This document shows, piece after piece, positions 1 through 14,500 of a stretch of 64,000 nucleotides of DNA (the first letter of the stretch is position 1; each line of letters begins with the position of its first letter). The position numbers were made by a program, and so were the translations under genes. Below the pieces are notes generated by a model that was not told the origin of the DNA, did not search any database, and was given only the letters and a program-made list of their open reading frames with translations. The DNA comes from Aspidiotus rigidus (Eukaryota > Arthropoda > Insecta > Hemiptera > Diaspididae). Location: contig JAVHKY010000061.1 in the NCBI GenBank assembly GCA_035079385.1, positions 682,001-746,000 on the forward strand. The letters run 5' to 3'.

Positions 1-1547
1 TCCACCAATACGTACCTAATTTAACCTAATTCAAGTAATGTTCTAAAATAAGATTGTAACGCCGAGCAAATAACCCTCGTGCAGTTTATAATGCTCGTAA
101 AATAATAATAATAATAATAAAAAAAAAAAAAAAACTATCGAGTATGACTAATAATAATGAAAAATAGCTAGAAAAATGAACAACTCGCCATTGCCACTAT
201 CCGTTCAAAAATAAATTTAACAAAACAAATAAAATTTGACAAAACAAAATTCAACGCTCTAGGGGCTGTGGGAAGCGAGATACAAGTGTACTAAATTTGA
301 ACGAAAAGGTTTCATCGGAAATAAAATCCAAAGAACCCTTGATAAAGAATGAACAAAGAATGAACCTGTCGAATGATGAAAGGTTCTTCATCACAATACA
401 CGTACTGATAACGAAAGTGGTAAATGTATAGGAAAATCCGCTTCTCCTAACGTAAGCAGCTACTCGCAGCTATTCGTAAGAAGCTACTCGTAATAGTGAA
501 AAATTTTTCAACGAAAGTAAAAATTTCTCGAGAACTACTCATCCGATCCTCAAAAAAAATGCAGGAGCACATCTTCAAATATAATACTACAATATGGCCG
601 AGTTGCAAAAAAATCCATCGGGTAGTTTCGGAGGAGTTCCGCGGACAAAAAGGTACTCGAAATACTGCAAAATTTCTCAACAAATTGAAAATTTCTCGAG
701 AACTACTCATCCGATTTTCAAAAAAATTGCAGGTGCACATCTTCAGATATACTACTACAATATGGCTAAGTTACAAAAAAATCCATCGGGTAGTTTCGGA
801 GGAGTTCCGCGGACAAAAAAATCTTATATATATATATATAAGGAAACCTGAAATTTTTTTTTATGCTAGTTGTGATCTAGGACCCCTAAAACGTCGAGAA
901 AGTTCATTGCCCACTACCCCTGTTGACCTTGCTACGGGTGTAATACCTCACTGTTCTAGTTAGAAAAGTCGGTAAAAGTATTTCACGAGTAGCTAGTGAA
1001 TTTAGGTTAAAATTTTTGATTTTATTTTCACTAATCAAAACGATAATCTCTTGAGTCAATCAACAAATTCCGTAATGAAACTTAGCCAATTTTTGACCTA
1101 AGTTCTCGATTTAGTTGGACAACTATTTGAAAGGCAGAATTCAAATTTGGTAAATAACGTTTTGTTTCCTGAAATACCAGATAAAACCTTGCAGTTATGT
1201 ACTGCAGTATATCAACGCAACGGGCTGCCGCTGCTCATAGAGTAATTCTGTAAGAATCCCACGAGACAGAAGGTTGTACGATGCAATGTACATAGCACTT
1301 TGTAGTATCAATAAAACAAATCAATATGCACATGCCCTCTCCCCCCTCCCTTTTTTGAAAACTTGGCCGCGTACGCATACAATAAGAAGAATATGCATTT
1401 TACTAAGCCATCTGTGGCAAAGAAGGTCTCTCTTAGCCAGAAAAGGAGACGTAGCCTCCTATAATACGTTCCATACTCGCTTCACAATTTATATGTGGAA
1501 ATTGACTTTGTCATGCTCTCATTAGGAGTCTAAAAAAACACCTCCTG

Positions 1548-1579
<32 letters not shown>

Positions 1580-2456
1580 CAACCCTTTGATGATAGAAAA
1601 TAGCGGAGAAACACGAAGAAAGCTTTCTTTAATTAAATGACTTTCGTACAGGTCGAAATACTATAATAATCGTTGATCAAAAATTACAATTAATTCTCCT
1701 TGGCGATTGTCCTCATTTTCTTCAAATTATGTCATAATCGAGGGTTGTGATTGGAGATTAATTATTATTATTATTTTAATACCAAATAAGGAAATAGGTT
1801 TATCGCGATGTGCGTGATTGTTTATTACGAGTCAGCAGTTTTAATTTTGTGTTCGATTAGATTTTCGAAAGGGCGAAACATAGGTAGATTTACGTTAACG
1901 GGAAATTTTATTGAATACGAATATGTGGCGATCGATCGGATTGTCACGAACCTTAAGATCCCTGTCCAATTGAACAGTCACTAATGAATTAAAAATTTTT
2001 ATGAAAAGAAATTCTAGTTTTTTAATTGTCTTATAACTATAGGCTTACACGCGTTTTCTTTTGTATGTTTTAGTTTTTTCATTGTGAGTTTCAATTCTTG
2101 GTAATTTTTTTTTTGCTTAAAATGTACTTTTCCACGGATAGGCCTGTTTTTGTTTTTTTTTTTTTGTGAAATAATTCTTAACGGCTGTCTAGTCTTTCCT
2201 TTTTTCTTTTTGTGGTTTCCAATAATTTATTTCGTGCAAAAAAATGATATACTTGTGCTTACTATAATTTTTCTTAACAATGAACATGAAGTGCGCAATC
2301 TAATCCAACTTGTACCTTTGCTCTTTTCAAAAATTGCGCCCTTCCACACACTTAGTACATAATATTGATAAATTTACTGTTATCTTTTGTGCATACTTTT
2401 TTTTCTCTTTTTTTTTTGTTTTTCTAATTGTTTTTCTATTTCAATATTGTTGACAG
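1..2456. other. Gene-less stretch upstream of the first visible stumps-like exon
   Basis: AT-rich sequence with homopolymer and TAA microsatellite runs (about 104-136 and 1545-1577). The only organised structure I see is the two-copy tandem repeat at about 496-832. The ORFs here lack domain-like composition or splice context. It is probably intron of the stumps-like gene, because the exon at 2457 needs one coding base from an exon further upstream. Confidence 0.6.
496..832. repeat. Two-copy tandem repeat, period about 168 bp
   Basis: Two adjacent units share long near-identical blocks, including TTTCTCGAGAACTACTCATC (starts near 524 and 692) and ATCCATCGGGTAGTTTCGGA (near 611 and 780). The spacing of about 168 bp resembles a satellite monomer, but only two units are present. 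The overlapping ORFs on both strands are by-products of the repeat. Confidence 0.8.
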
Positions 2457-2598
2457 ATGGTTTGAAGAAATCAGTTTTCAGCACATTAGATGTACTTCTG
2501 GTGTCTTGTGATGAAAACGAAGCGGCGACTTTGTGGGTCAATTATTTAATATCATGTTTTCAGCAGATCTCTAGGGGACATAGTAACCCACCGCTCAA
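2457..2598 (+). CDS. stumps-like exon 1 of the window (TIR-like start)
   Basis: The acceptor TTGACAG precedes the exon and the donor is GTATGT. It encodes a stretch containing DVLLVSCDENEAATLWVNYL, which fits the first strand and helix of the divergent TIR domain of BCAP/Stumps proteins. It begins with two bases of a split codon, so an upstream coding exon must exist. Confidence 0.8.
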
Positions 2599-5500
2599 GT
2601 ATGTGTATTTCTTTTATTGTTTAGTATGGTACGCATAATCTAATTTTACTTACCGCAAGGGTACCGTGGCAACAAAAGTTGATGTTAGTAGTTTGGTAAG
2701 GATGTAGAGACTCTCGCCAATATAAACAAGCACAGTGGGTAAAGTGTTTTTGCAATTAGGTTTTCAAGGAAATTGGTTCAGCGGATTAACAAGTTTATAG
2801 CCACTGAACTACTTGTTCTCATTTTACTCGCAAAATTTAATAGCTGGACAACATTCACCGCGTGTCGCTAAAATTCACGAGAACTCGATAGGATCATTTC
2901 TCGATAACCAGAGCCAATTTTGAGAAACGGTCAATGACATCATTATCAGTGTTGAAAATACTTTTAGAATCGTATAATTTGCATTTTTCATTTGTTTTTT
3001 TTTATGTAGTGTTCTTTTTACAGATTAGAAACCGTTTTATGAAGAATTTATTTTTCCAAAACATCACAAAAATACGCGTACTGTTAATTTTTGAATTTTA
3101 ATTTGTCATTTTGATAAAATGACTTTGATTAGAAAAATGTAAAGAAACTTGTGGTGTGGTCGGGTTATTGGTTAAGGAGGAAAGGATTCCTCTTTCTTGC
3201 GGAAATAAAAATCTCAAAATCATTAATTTTTTACGCGCGAAGCATTATAAATTAGATCAAATTCATTCTGGCGCTAGGCGTCACAATTTTGGTGACAATA
3301 GTCTTGTACCTGTATGTTTTTACTTGTCTGAGGGCTACCCGGTTCTCGACTTTTATACCTTTGATTTCATTTGCTTGTAAAAGACTGGCGGGTACAGTCG
3401 AAGTGTCGAAATGGTTTGTCACCAAAATTGTGAGGCCTAGTGCCAAAGTGAATTTTATCTAATAATCTCCAAGTAAGTGGTCTTGTTTTGAATTTAAGAA
3501 AAGTACCAAAAATTTGAGACGTATACATGTACTTACTCGTACTTGTTGGTGGCAAGTTAATATTTTGAAGGAAAGAAATTGGAATTTCGGAATCATTTCC
3601 CTGTCGACGAGCTTTAAAAAATCTTCAAAATGTTTTCTCAGTCGTTCTGTATCTTACCAACATGAACAAAGTTTAAATTACCGCTCTAGTTTGTATACGT
3701 ATTATGTTGCACGCAGATTATGAAATTCAGGCATTTTATAAAATGCCTTCGCCTCTTATTAAATGTCGATTGTTTGTAGGCAAATTTGTGAAAATTAGTT
3801 CATTCATTGCACGCTGGCACTCGCAGACAGAATAGGTAGTTCGAGTTCGTATAAGGAAGATGATAATGATTGTCAAGTGTCAGTTGATTTCTCTGCTTTA
3901 AGATGAGGTCGGCAAAACAGAATACGTTAATACCTACGTAAACGATCAGCCGATTCTTACATTATATAATTAATATGACTGGATATTTTATCAAAAGCCT
4001 AGTCATTTAATTGATCATCCAACGAAGGTGCAGTGGGCAAATTGTAAAAAAAGAAATGAAGTATTAATATCTGTATTATTTTATTTAAACAAATGTGTCA
4101 ATTTTAGCATATTGCTTAATAAAAGTTATATTTAGAAAATGAATTCTCGGTACTATTACGACTTATGCTTCCTTTTTGAATAAAAAAGTTAGTCTAAGAA
4201 AAAGAAAGAATTTCTTGGAATCTAATCGAACTATATTACTCACTTATTACAACACCTCGCACCATCAGGCCACTTACTGTCACAGAATAAATTTCTTTTA
4301 TTGACACTACGATTGACACGCACGGCGATTTAAGTACTGTATTTCTGAACGCATTGACAGTAAATTAATCCTTGCCCATGACACTACCAATATCTTTGGA
4401 TTCTTTTGTTGCAGCCGATCGAAGAAAAAACATAGACTAGAGGGATGTCAAGATAAACTGAGATCTAGTACACAGTTAGGGTAAACAGCTGTATCGTGAA
4501 GCCAATTTGTAAAATCCCTCCTTGCTTTTTGCATTACACGTGCTAAAACGGACCTGAAAATTGACAGAGCAATCAAGAGAAAAAGATGGACTGTAGCAGA
4601 ATTTTAAAGTGGTGACCGAGAAAATAAATGTTTCACGAGAAAAAAAAAGATTGATCTCGAAATAAATTAAATTGCACGAGACGTAATTTTATTGAACGAT
4701 ATATCAAATGTTGCACGATTTAAAAATACAAATTTGACGAGTTAAAAAAATATTTCCCGGAACTACTCCTCACGAGAAAATAATATAAACATTATATTTA
4801 TAAGAAAAAAATGGAAAAAATTAGATTTATTCTTACTGTACAATTAAAGCTTTTTTGGCTTTGCTGGGCCTTCCTCTCTTTCGCTTTTGACCTAGGGGAA
4901 AATTTTTTGCCTCCAACGGTACGCTCACCTCCTTCTTCCTGATGCGCATTCCAAGTGCATGCTTGCATTGCCTCTTTTTTATGAAGATTGGACACGTGCA
5001 CGTGACACCTCCACTGGTTATCTCGATTTTCCATATTTCCGTACGCCAGGAGTTGTAGTCGTCGAATTCAGTCCATTTCATTTCACGACGGTTGAACTTT
5101 GTCAGCAGGGTTGCTGTGATCGGCTTATTCATCCTAGCCGCGCTGACAAAATATGCTGTAGAAGTACCGTCATCACGCTCCAGCACTGGTACATTGCTTA
5201 CGGCCCATTGATAGGCATCCGTCCACAGTTTCAAAGAGACGACAGGGAAAGTGTACAATGCACGGAGCAGATCTTTAATCGACACATGATACGCTCTTAT
5301 CTAAATGTTTCACCTGTACGGACAAGCCGTATGTTAGGAGGGTGAATAGCAATGATTCAACCCGTGATCAATGCTATAAGCACTATTTATTTGTGATGAT
5401 GACAATATTAATTACATTATACGCTGACTCATAATCTTTTCTCGTGGTCACCTATTTACATCTCGTGAAAAACTCGTCTCGGTATATCACTTTTTAAAAT

Positions 5501-8500
5501 CGGTCCTTTACTAAATTTTCTCGTGTATTTCTTTCTCGTTAAAAATTTATTTATTCTCGTGCAATTTAATATTCCCCATATAAATTTTGGTTTCTAATTT
5601 GAATAGTACAGTCAATTTCTGGTTTTGGAAATTTATTATCTGATGCTTACCGCATCTCTTCTGCCTGTTGAAGTAAGGCGGTCGTCACTCCTTCTCGAGC
5701 CTGTGTAATAACAATTTGCCAACGATCTAATGCTCTCTAGGGAATGTGTTTGTCGCTGAGTGCCCCTTCCACTTCGCTTTGTCATCAGAATTTTGTCTCT
5801 CTTATTAGAATTAATGTCCCCACTTCTTCAAGATCTTCTTTGGCATGTGTGAGGTACCAAGTGGCCCGAGGTAGGCTAGCACATTATGCTCGAAACCTAT
5901 TTTTGCTGACATACCGAACATGACTTCATACAGGCTACTTTCAGTATCCGCGTGCGGAGCACTATTTTTCATGTACTTGAAGCTTTACTTCACTTACTCG
6001 ATTTATTCTCATTTTACATATGCGCTACGTTTCTTCTATGTCACGGTTGGCATGTTCGACACTTCCTTGAGATTGATAGTGACTCGACTTTCCACGAACA
6101 ATCTTGAATCAGGCTACATTAGACCAAGAAATGAAGCCAGAAAAATAGGGCTACCTGGACACGATGAATACAGAGCTGATTTTTTCATAGGATGTTTAGA
6201 ACCTTCCTCTGAAGATGTCTTCAAAAATTCCCGCGAATCCTAATGGGGCATCCCCTTTTACAGGGGGGCAAAGGGGGAGAAATTGAGTTTTTCGTCAATA
6301 ACTCGATAAAGAGTGATCCTACAAAAAGAAGTGTCAGATAAAAATTGTTCTACGCCCAATTTCCTACAAATAATGTTCTATTACTTTTTTTCTAAAAATT
6401 GATAGTTTTTCGTTACAGCGCGCTAAAATTATACCTCTCACTTATGTATGTGTTTGCACGTTACATAATTATTATAAAATGAAGTACATGCAAAAAGTAT
6501 ACAGCTTACGCTCCTATCTTCCTACGCGTGTCTCTTTGTTATTTGTGTTATTTTTTTATCGTTTTGATGCTTCCTTGTATTGAAATCACTGCTTATATCT
6601 TAAAACCTTTTGTTCTTTACCGTGCAACCTGCCAATGAGGAGTGAGCGTATTACTGACTCTTATATTACTTTCCTCAGTATCCTAATTCTTGTTACTGTT
6701 CTTATACAATTATAGGGATTTATTATTATGAATATTTTTGATTCAATGCACATACCTCAATTTGTTAATAAATATGTAACTGAAAAAAATGAAGATTAGA
6801 AGGAATGATTATGATATTCTCACAACGTTCTTCAATGCAGCACTATATCTTCAAGTCGCCTATAATCTTCCTACACGTACCTACGCGTACTTGACTACAT
6901 GACAAGAAGGCGGGTAAGTGTGACGCGCTCTAGCAGCTTAAATATGAACTTGAACGGAAAATATCATCGAACATTTTTTGTGGGAAATTGGGCGTAGAAC
7001 AATTCTTATATGAAACTTTTTTTGTAGGATCCCTCGTTATCGAGTTATTGGTGAAAAACTCAATTTCCTCCCCTTTACCCCCCCCTGTAAAAAGGAAAGC
7101 CCAACTTGGATTCACGGGGATTCTTGAAGACACCATTAGGGGAGGCTTCCGAACATTCCATGAAAAAATCAGCTCTGTATTCTTTGTGTCCGGGTAGATG
7201 TCTTCCTTTCTTGGTTTACATCTCTTGTGTACTATTAATCACTAAATTGCAGAAATCACGTTTGTTATGTGAATGTAATGTGCAGGAGGGTCCAAATGAT
7301 GTAAATACATATCCAGTAATGTCCGCGACTTTCTTTATAGTTTTGTGACAGAGAGGTTTTAATACAAGCATGAATTTAGTTTGGTGGTCAAAAAATCGCC
7401 ATCGGATTGTGACTGCCCTTCAATGAAATCCATTTGTCCCCTACTATTTGTAGCAGAATGCACTATAGGGCAAACAACCAAACCTTTCCTCTTGTTACTC
7501 CTTTTCTTTTCACAATATTCCCACCCAACTAAGAATTCAAGTAGAAGACTACGACTGAGTTTTTTAAATTGCTTCTCAACTTTATGATGCATTCAGTCAC
7601 AACCGTGACAATTTTTTTCTTTTTTTGTGAACTGCTTGCAATTTGTTAAACATTTTGTCAATATGAAGACACACAATAACAAACGGAGGATTCAGAAATT
7701 GGTGAAATCAACTTCTGAATGCCTTGAACCGGAAGAGTGAAGAAACTATCTATCAACACCTAATTCTCTTTCAGCTCTCTTGTTCCATATGCCTATTGTA
7801 AAATTACATAATGCTTCAAGAGCCAATGGTCTGCCGGTGTTTGCTTCTCACTATTCTTATAGCTTCTTTCACTTTTTTTAATCAATTCAATATACCTACT
7901 TAGCTTTTGTTAATCGGCATTTTATATTTTTTGTCATTTCTCGTCCATCATTGACGCATTACTAATATTGATATCAAACTGATATGAACTAACTAAGGTT
8001 TATGTTGTTAATTTGGTAAAAGATTGAAGCTCTGCTCGCACAGTAAAAAACGGACAAAGATTGATAAACTTCGAGATAAATGTACTCGTATATACGTTTC
8101 GACGCAAAAGAAGGCGTCTGCGAGCAGAGCCTCAATCTTTTACCAAATTCATATCATTTCTCTGTACGAACAAAATCCTAACCTTTGTTTATGTTATTGT
8201 GCAAGTGTTCACGTCGCATCAGCATCTACAAATGATAACGTGCATCATTCTCTGTATTATCCTTACTACCTCCTTTAAATAATCAAATTCTGTCCTGCAG
8301 TGACCTGCAATGACCAGAATGATATTGTGAAAAACTGTGCTATTTGTTCACCTTCAACTGCGGTCAGGTATTTTATTAAATGACTACTAAAAAGCAGTAA
8401 CTTAATTGAATACCTCAAGTATTACTACATGTTCAGGTATTGAATAATACGCTTAGATATTTTATTGAAAACCTAATTTCACAATCTGCCTGTGTCATAT

Positions 8501-11500
8501 GAAATAATTATGGGTGCAAAGAAGTGCTTACTGTTTTCAATATTCTAAAACATTGAACATTTGCTCTACTTTATTCGAGGAAAGTGTTTCAATCTATTCC
8601 CATATTTACGAGTAAAGTGCCTTGATTGAGGAGGGATAACTTCTGTAGGTATGTAAAATCAAAAGTTACAGAAATAGAAATTCCGAGACTCGGGGCACTA
8701 AGGATATATTTATTATTTTTTCGTACACTTTTCTCCCCAAAACTATGCCATATGTTTGAGCTCTTCAGCTCAAATGAGTACAACAATAATAGTTATACCT
8801 TTTTTTTTTTTTTTTTTCAGGTTGCAAAATATTAAATTAGAAGATGCGTTGATACCTTCAGTCACTGCATCAAACATCAGCAAACGATATTCTAATGCAC
8901 GTCTACAAATTTTAATTGTCTGTCCATTGTTTTTGAAAAAAGTACAAGAGGTAAACTGTACAAAAGATAGCATTCTTGCAAAAATGTTACAACCCGATAA
9001 AATGGTTGCTATGATGCTTGGCGTTGAAGACCTTGCAGAAAATCGACTGAAAAATGGTTGGTACATCTAAATATTCATTCTAATGCTCATACTTATCCTT
9101 TATGTTTGTGAAAACTATTATCAGCCCATCATTCTCCAAACAAAACTATAGTAATGAGCCATTTTTGTATTGTGAATGGATTAGTCCTATGTATAATTAT
9201 TATGATAATCATATTGTTTGAGGATTGCTCATAAACTTGAAAACAATTATGAGGAAAGAGTTGAAAAGTAATGACTGATCTTTGAGGAAATTTGCAACTT
9301 AGTGTGAAAGGCTTATATATATTGAGTTGTCGGGAAGAAGAAACTTCTTCAAAAACAATACGAAAATTTGAAAAATGTCATGCAAAATTAAATATTCTTG
9401 TCGGTGTCGGATCATAATAAAGTGATAATGGTGCGGCGGTTGCGGGAACGGCAATACCCCAAAACGGGACAGAAACATTTCCGACCAGCCGTGCAGTGGA
9501 GGTGGCGTAAATAGATGTTGGTTACAAACAGAGCATGTATCTTGAGTCGTGAACCCGAAATGTTGATTTATGTTTATCATAATTCATAAAAATATATGTG
9601 ATCGAATCCTGATGCTATTCAAAATGTTAGATCGATAACTCCCGGAGGACCGTATAAAAATATATAAAAGAAATTATTAGTGTTATCTATTTACACTATT
9701 TGTATTTACAGTACGAATGTACCGGTACATAATTTTTACATGGAATATTGAGATCAAAGAAGAGAGAATACACACACGCTCGATGAATGATGTAGGCGCG
9801 CAGGAGTACAAAAACTACACTGCACTGTACCTATTAAAAGATTAGGCGTGTAAAGGAAATACATGTTTATTAGACCAAGAAAGGAAGACATCTACCCGGA
9901 CACAAAGAATACAGAGCTGATTTTTTCATGGAATGTTCGGAAGCCTCCCCTAATGGTGTCTTCAAAAATCCCCGTGAATCCAAGTTGGGCTTTTCTTTTT
10001 ACAGGGGGGGGGGTAAAGGGGAGGAAATTGAGGTTTTCACCAATAACTCGATAACGAGTGATCCTACAAAAAAAGTTTCGTGTAAAAATTGTTCTACGCC
10101 CAATTTCCCACAAAAAATGTTCCATGATATTTTCCGTTTAAGTTCATATTTAATATCACAAGCGCAGTATCAGCCAACTATACTGAAATTGTGAACATTG
10201 ATGACCTGTTCTCAGACCACTCGCCACTTATCCTAACTCTTAGCAATTCCATTATACGCAAACAGATGGCTCCTAAACTTACTAACAAACATACGGACTG
10301 GGATGCTTTCCGTGATGGTGTGAACAACAATGTTAACCTCCGCATACGCCTGAAATCGCCACACGAACTAGAGGAAGCAGTCGATTCCTTCACAAAACTA
10401 CTTCAACATGAAGCAAAATCGGCCACACCCATGAATTTTCAAGGACAACACTATCATGCGTGCTATCCCAAGGAAATCCTGGACTTGGTCCAGAAACGTA
10501 GGAAAGCAAGACACCGTTGGCAGCTATCGCGCAACCCTCTGCACAAGCAGGCATTTAATAACCTCTGTAAACTGGTCAAAACCCGTATCTGTGAGCACAA
10601 CAATGATTCCTTCAATCACTTTGTAACCACTCTGGGAGCCACAGAAGCCACTGATTATTCACTCTGGAAGGTAGCTTGTTCGTTAAATAAACCACCAGAC
10701 TACATTTCTCCATTGAAACGACCAAATAATACTTGGGCGAGATCTGATAAAGAGAAGGCTGAAGTCTTTGCCGAACACCTTGAGCAAAGATTCCAACCTA
10801 ATGATATTGCCACTGATATCTCTCCTGACCTCTACCAAGCAGAGGAGCAAGTAGTTGACTTATTCTCGCCGAGTGAAATCAAAGCTATGATTAAAAAGAA
10901 ACTTAACCCTAAGAGAGCGCCAGGACACGATCAAATCTCGGCTCGTGTTCTACAAGAGCTGCCACGCAAAGGCCTGGTAATGTTAACCTACTTATATAAT
11001 GCAGTACTAAGACTGCAATATGTACCAAAACAGTGGAAGTTGGCGAGGATAATCATGATTCCTAAAGAGGGTAAACCGCCAGAAATAGCCAGCTCGCATC
11101 GTCCAATATCCCTGCTTTCAGTACTTTCCAAACTATTTGAGAAGCTTTACATGAGGCGCTTACTGAAAATAGTTGAAAACAAGAACTTAATCCCAGACCA
11201 CCAGTTTGGATTCAGGAAGAGGCAGTCTACCATTGAACAGGTCCATCGTGTTGGAGCAGCAATTAGAAAGGCACTGGAAGAGAAAAAGTTTTGCCCATCC
11301 ATATTTCTGGATGTTAGTCAAGCCTTTGACCGAGTATGGATGCCCGGGCTTCTCCACAAAATCAGTAAACACTTTCCAACTTGTCATGTGCAAATTATAT
11401 CTTCTTACCTTAGCGACAGAAGATTCTATGTTCACTATGGAGAAGCTGACTCTTCTGACAAGCCAATAGCAGCGGGTGTACCACAGGGCAGTGTTCTTGG

Positions 11501-14500
11501 TCCCCTGTTGTATACACTATATACTGCTGACATTCCAGAGCAGGGGGACTCCACCCTGGCCACATTTGCAGACGATACCGCTATACTTGCTACGCATGAA
11601 GATTACACTGCTGCAGTCACCAAATTGCAGAGAGCTGTCAACAAAGTGAATGAATGGACCACCAGGTGGAAAATCCAAACAAATGCATCCAAGACTGTCC
11701 GTGTCGACTTTGCCCTCAGAAAGCATGGATATGACCCCACATATATAAATGACGAACCTGTACAGCGCGCTGACTGCACCCGATATTTAGGCTTACACTT
11801 GGACTGTAAGCTAAACTGGAAAGCGCATATAATCAAGAAAAAAGAGCAACTCAAACTCCGCTTTCGCACTATGTTCTGGATGCTCAGAGCTAAGAGTCGG
11901 CTATCACTGCGGAACAAAAGGCTACTTTATATCATGATTCTTCGCCCCATTTGGACGTATGGAATACCAATATGGGGCTCGGCAGCAAGTAGCAATATAG
12001 AAATCTTACAGCGATTCCAGAACAATGCACTCCGTAAAATCACAGGAGCTCCGTGGTATGTTACAAACCAACAGTTGCACGAAGACCTGGCTCTGGAAAC
12101 TGTCCAGCAAATCGCATCAAAAGCCACAACAAGGTACATCAAACGACTCCACGACCACTCAAACATAGAGGCACTTCAGCTACTGGAACAACTGTCAACC
12201 CAACGACTAAAGCGTAAGCCTATAGCGGGCATTGAATAGCTACTTATTGTACTCAATGCAAATTCATCTCCTAATATTAAGTTGTAGTAAAATAGTGGTT
12301 GCACTATTAGCTAAGTAAAGTTAATTATCCCATATCTGTCCTACCTATATGTAAATGCCATTAGGCAGTTAATGTATGATCTATTATATTAGAAAAAAAA
12401 AAAAAAAAAAAAAGTTCATATTTAAGCCGCTAGAGCGCGCCACACCTACCCGCCTTCTTGTCATGTACGCGTACGTGTAGGAGTGTTAAAGGCGACTTGT
12501 AGTTATAGTGCTGCATTGAAGAACGGTGTGAGAATATCATAATCATTCCTTCCAATCTTCATTTTTTTCGAAAAAGGGTTTTTCAATTGTATAAGTCTAC
12601 TTTTATTAGTTGCTTTTACGAGAGTACTTTCGGGTGTTATCCCATCATCAGTTGTGTCGCAACTGGAGAACAAGGCCTTAACCATGAGTTTTTATAGTAT
12701 AACACTGTGATCTTATTGGCTATAACAATGCTGTGTTGTGATTGGTTCACTTTGTAGAAACTTATTCTTACAATAATATGACATTGTGTTCTTAAATTGG
12801 CTAAAACATACTGCTTTGTGATTGGTTCAATCTATTGTCCTAAATGCTGCGTTTCTAATGGCTACCTGGATTCTTGCCGTCTCACTGGTTGGTTCTGTTC
12901 CTCTTCTCTCGTCCAAACACCAGGCCGAATAATTTCAGTAATCAGACCTCGGCTAGGCCACTTTGTTTTTTTCCCTTATTTGCGTACATTGAAAGTAGAT
13001 TGTATTTTTGCCTTTAAATTAATGGGGTCCAGACGCACGTTCGGCGCGAGATAATCTTAGGACTTTTCGGCCCGAAAAATGATAGAATGAACTGAGGAAA
13101 ACACTGTGAAATTATGACAACGCTTCATTTCCATTAGTCTCCGTTGGTGACTGTTTGTTCCACCTTTCTCAAAATATCCAGAAACGAGTCCGTGAGTTCG
13201 GTTTACAGGAAGAATTGAAAATGATTCCACCATAAATTTACACGTCCGCATGATTCCAGCGCTCGCCTTTCTCCGATTAGCAGATGTAGAGGCTGGATTT
13301 GAGGAACTCGAGGATTATGTCGATGATTCTTTGCGGCCTATCCTAGATTACATCGAGCATAATTACATTGGGAGGCCACGTAGAGGAAGAAGACGACAGC
13401 TACTCATTGCTCGCAATTGGTGGAATGTGTACGATCGTACCCTAAGTCGCGGCGCCAGAACCAACCATGTCGTGAAAGCGGCCCACTACAAGTTACAATC
13501 CGAGCTTGGTCATTCGCACCCCACTATAATACGGAACGGCGGAAAATAAAAGCAGGTTTTGAGCGAGGCATCGATCTTGAATATTGTTCAGAATTACGAG
13601 GAGAGAACAACGATCGAATACCTCCGAGCTATTGCCCGCACCTTTTAGGAGCCAAATAGTTTTTTTATTCTTTGACTGAGTGTGAGTAATGACAAAACAC
13701 CATTTCTGGCACTGTTTATTGTGTATTGTTGTATCTAGCTTGTACGATGATTCATTTTATTATTTATGATTCAATTCTAGTTTCAACTGTAATTGTTTTC
13801 AAGTAGGTATTCAATAAAGAAACCTTTTCAAATTTTATTGAGTCGTGTACTCGTGTTAAAAATAATTTTTCTTTTGCGCCGAAAAGTCCAGAAAAGTTCT
13901 CGTGCCGAAACATCCGTGACCCAAATTATTTGTAATTGATACTCGCGGAAAATTCATTATTTTTTATACGAACTTATTATAGGTAAATAATTTGTAGTTG
14001 GTTTGTTTCTTCACTTATTGTAGGCCTAAATATACCTACCTAGAATTTACAAGATGTTGACTGTTGGTGTTTCATATTACAGTATTTCCTGAATACGATC
14101 AGTGGCGTAAAATGAGTGTTAAAGATCAAGATACAAGGTTTGTGGGCGATTTCTTGGGTGTTTCTATGGATATTTTAAGCCGAACTGCGTATTTTCAAGA
14201 AATGCTCTGCTCAGAGAAGGAATTGGTCAAATTTTCACTTTTCCCTAAAAAAGTACAAATAGTAAGTATCCGTACTCATATTACGTTAGGTACAAGGAAA
14301 GATCGTTCAATAAGAAAGGACTCTTTTTTGGAACGTATATAAACAAAGTTTCAAAATGCTTTGTCTGGGAGACGTGAAACTAAGAAATTTACTGTTTATA
14401 CGGTATAAGCCGCCATCAGCACACCCAATCATCAGACCTCAAGAATTCGTGTTTCTGAGAAGTCGCAATACGATCTAGTTCTCGTCCAATTGTTGGTTGA

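Larger units (their letters stand above)
9850..12566 (+). repeat. Interspersed repeat family A, copy split by a Jockey insertion
   Basis: The left part (9850-10153) and right part (12412-12566) are collinear with the intact inverted copy at 6787-7210 once the intervening Jockey and one target-site duplicate are removed. It abuts a Penelope-like remnant on the right. Confidence 0.8.

Noticed and set aside
8756..9070. Antisense and read-through ORFs at stumps-like exon 2
   Set aside because: They follow exon 2 or its T-tract in other frames or on the other strand; the splice model accounts for the coding signal.
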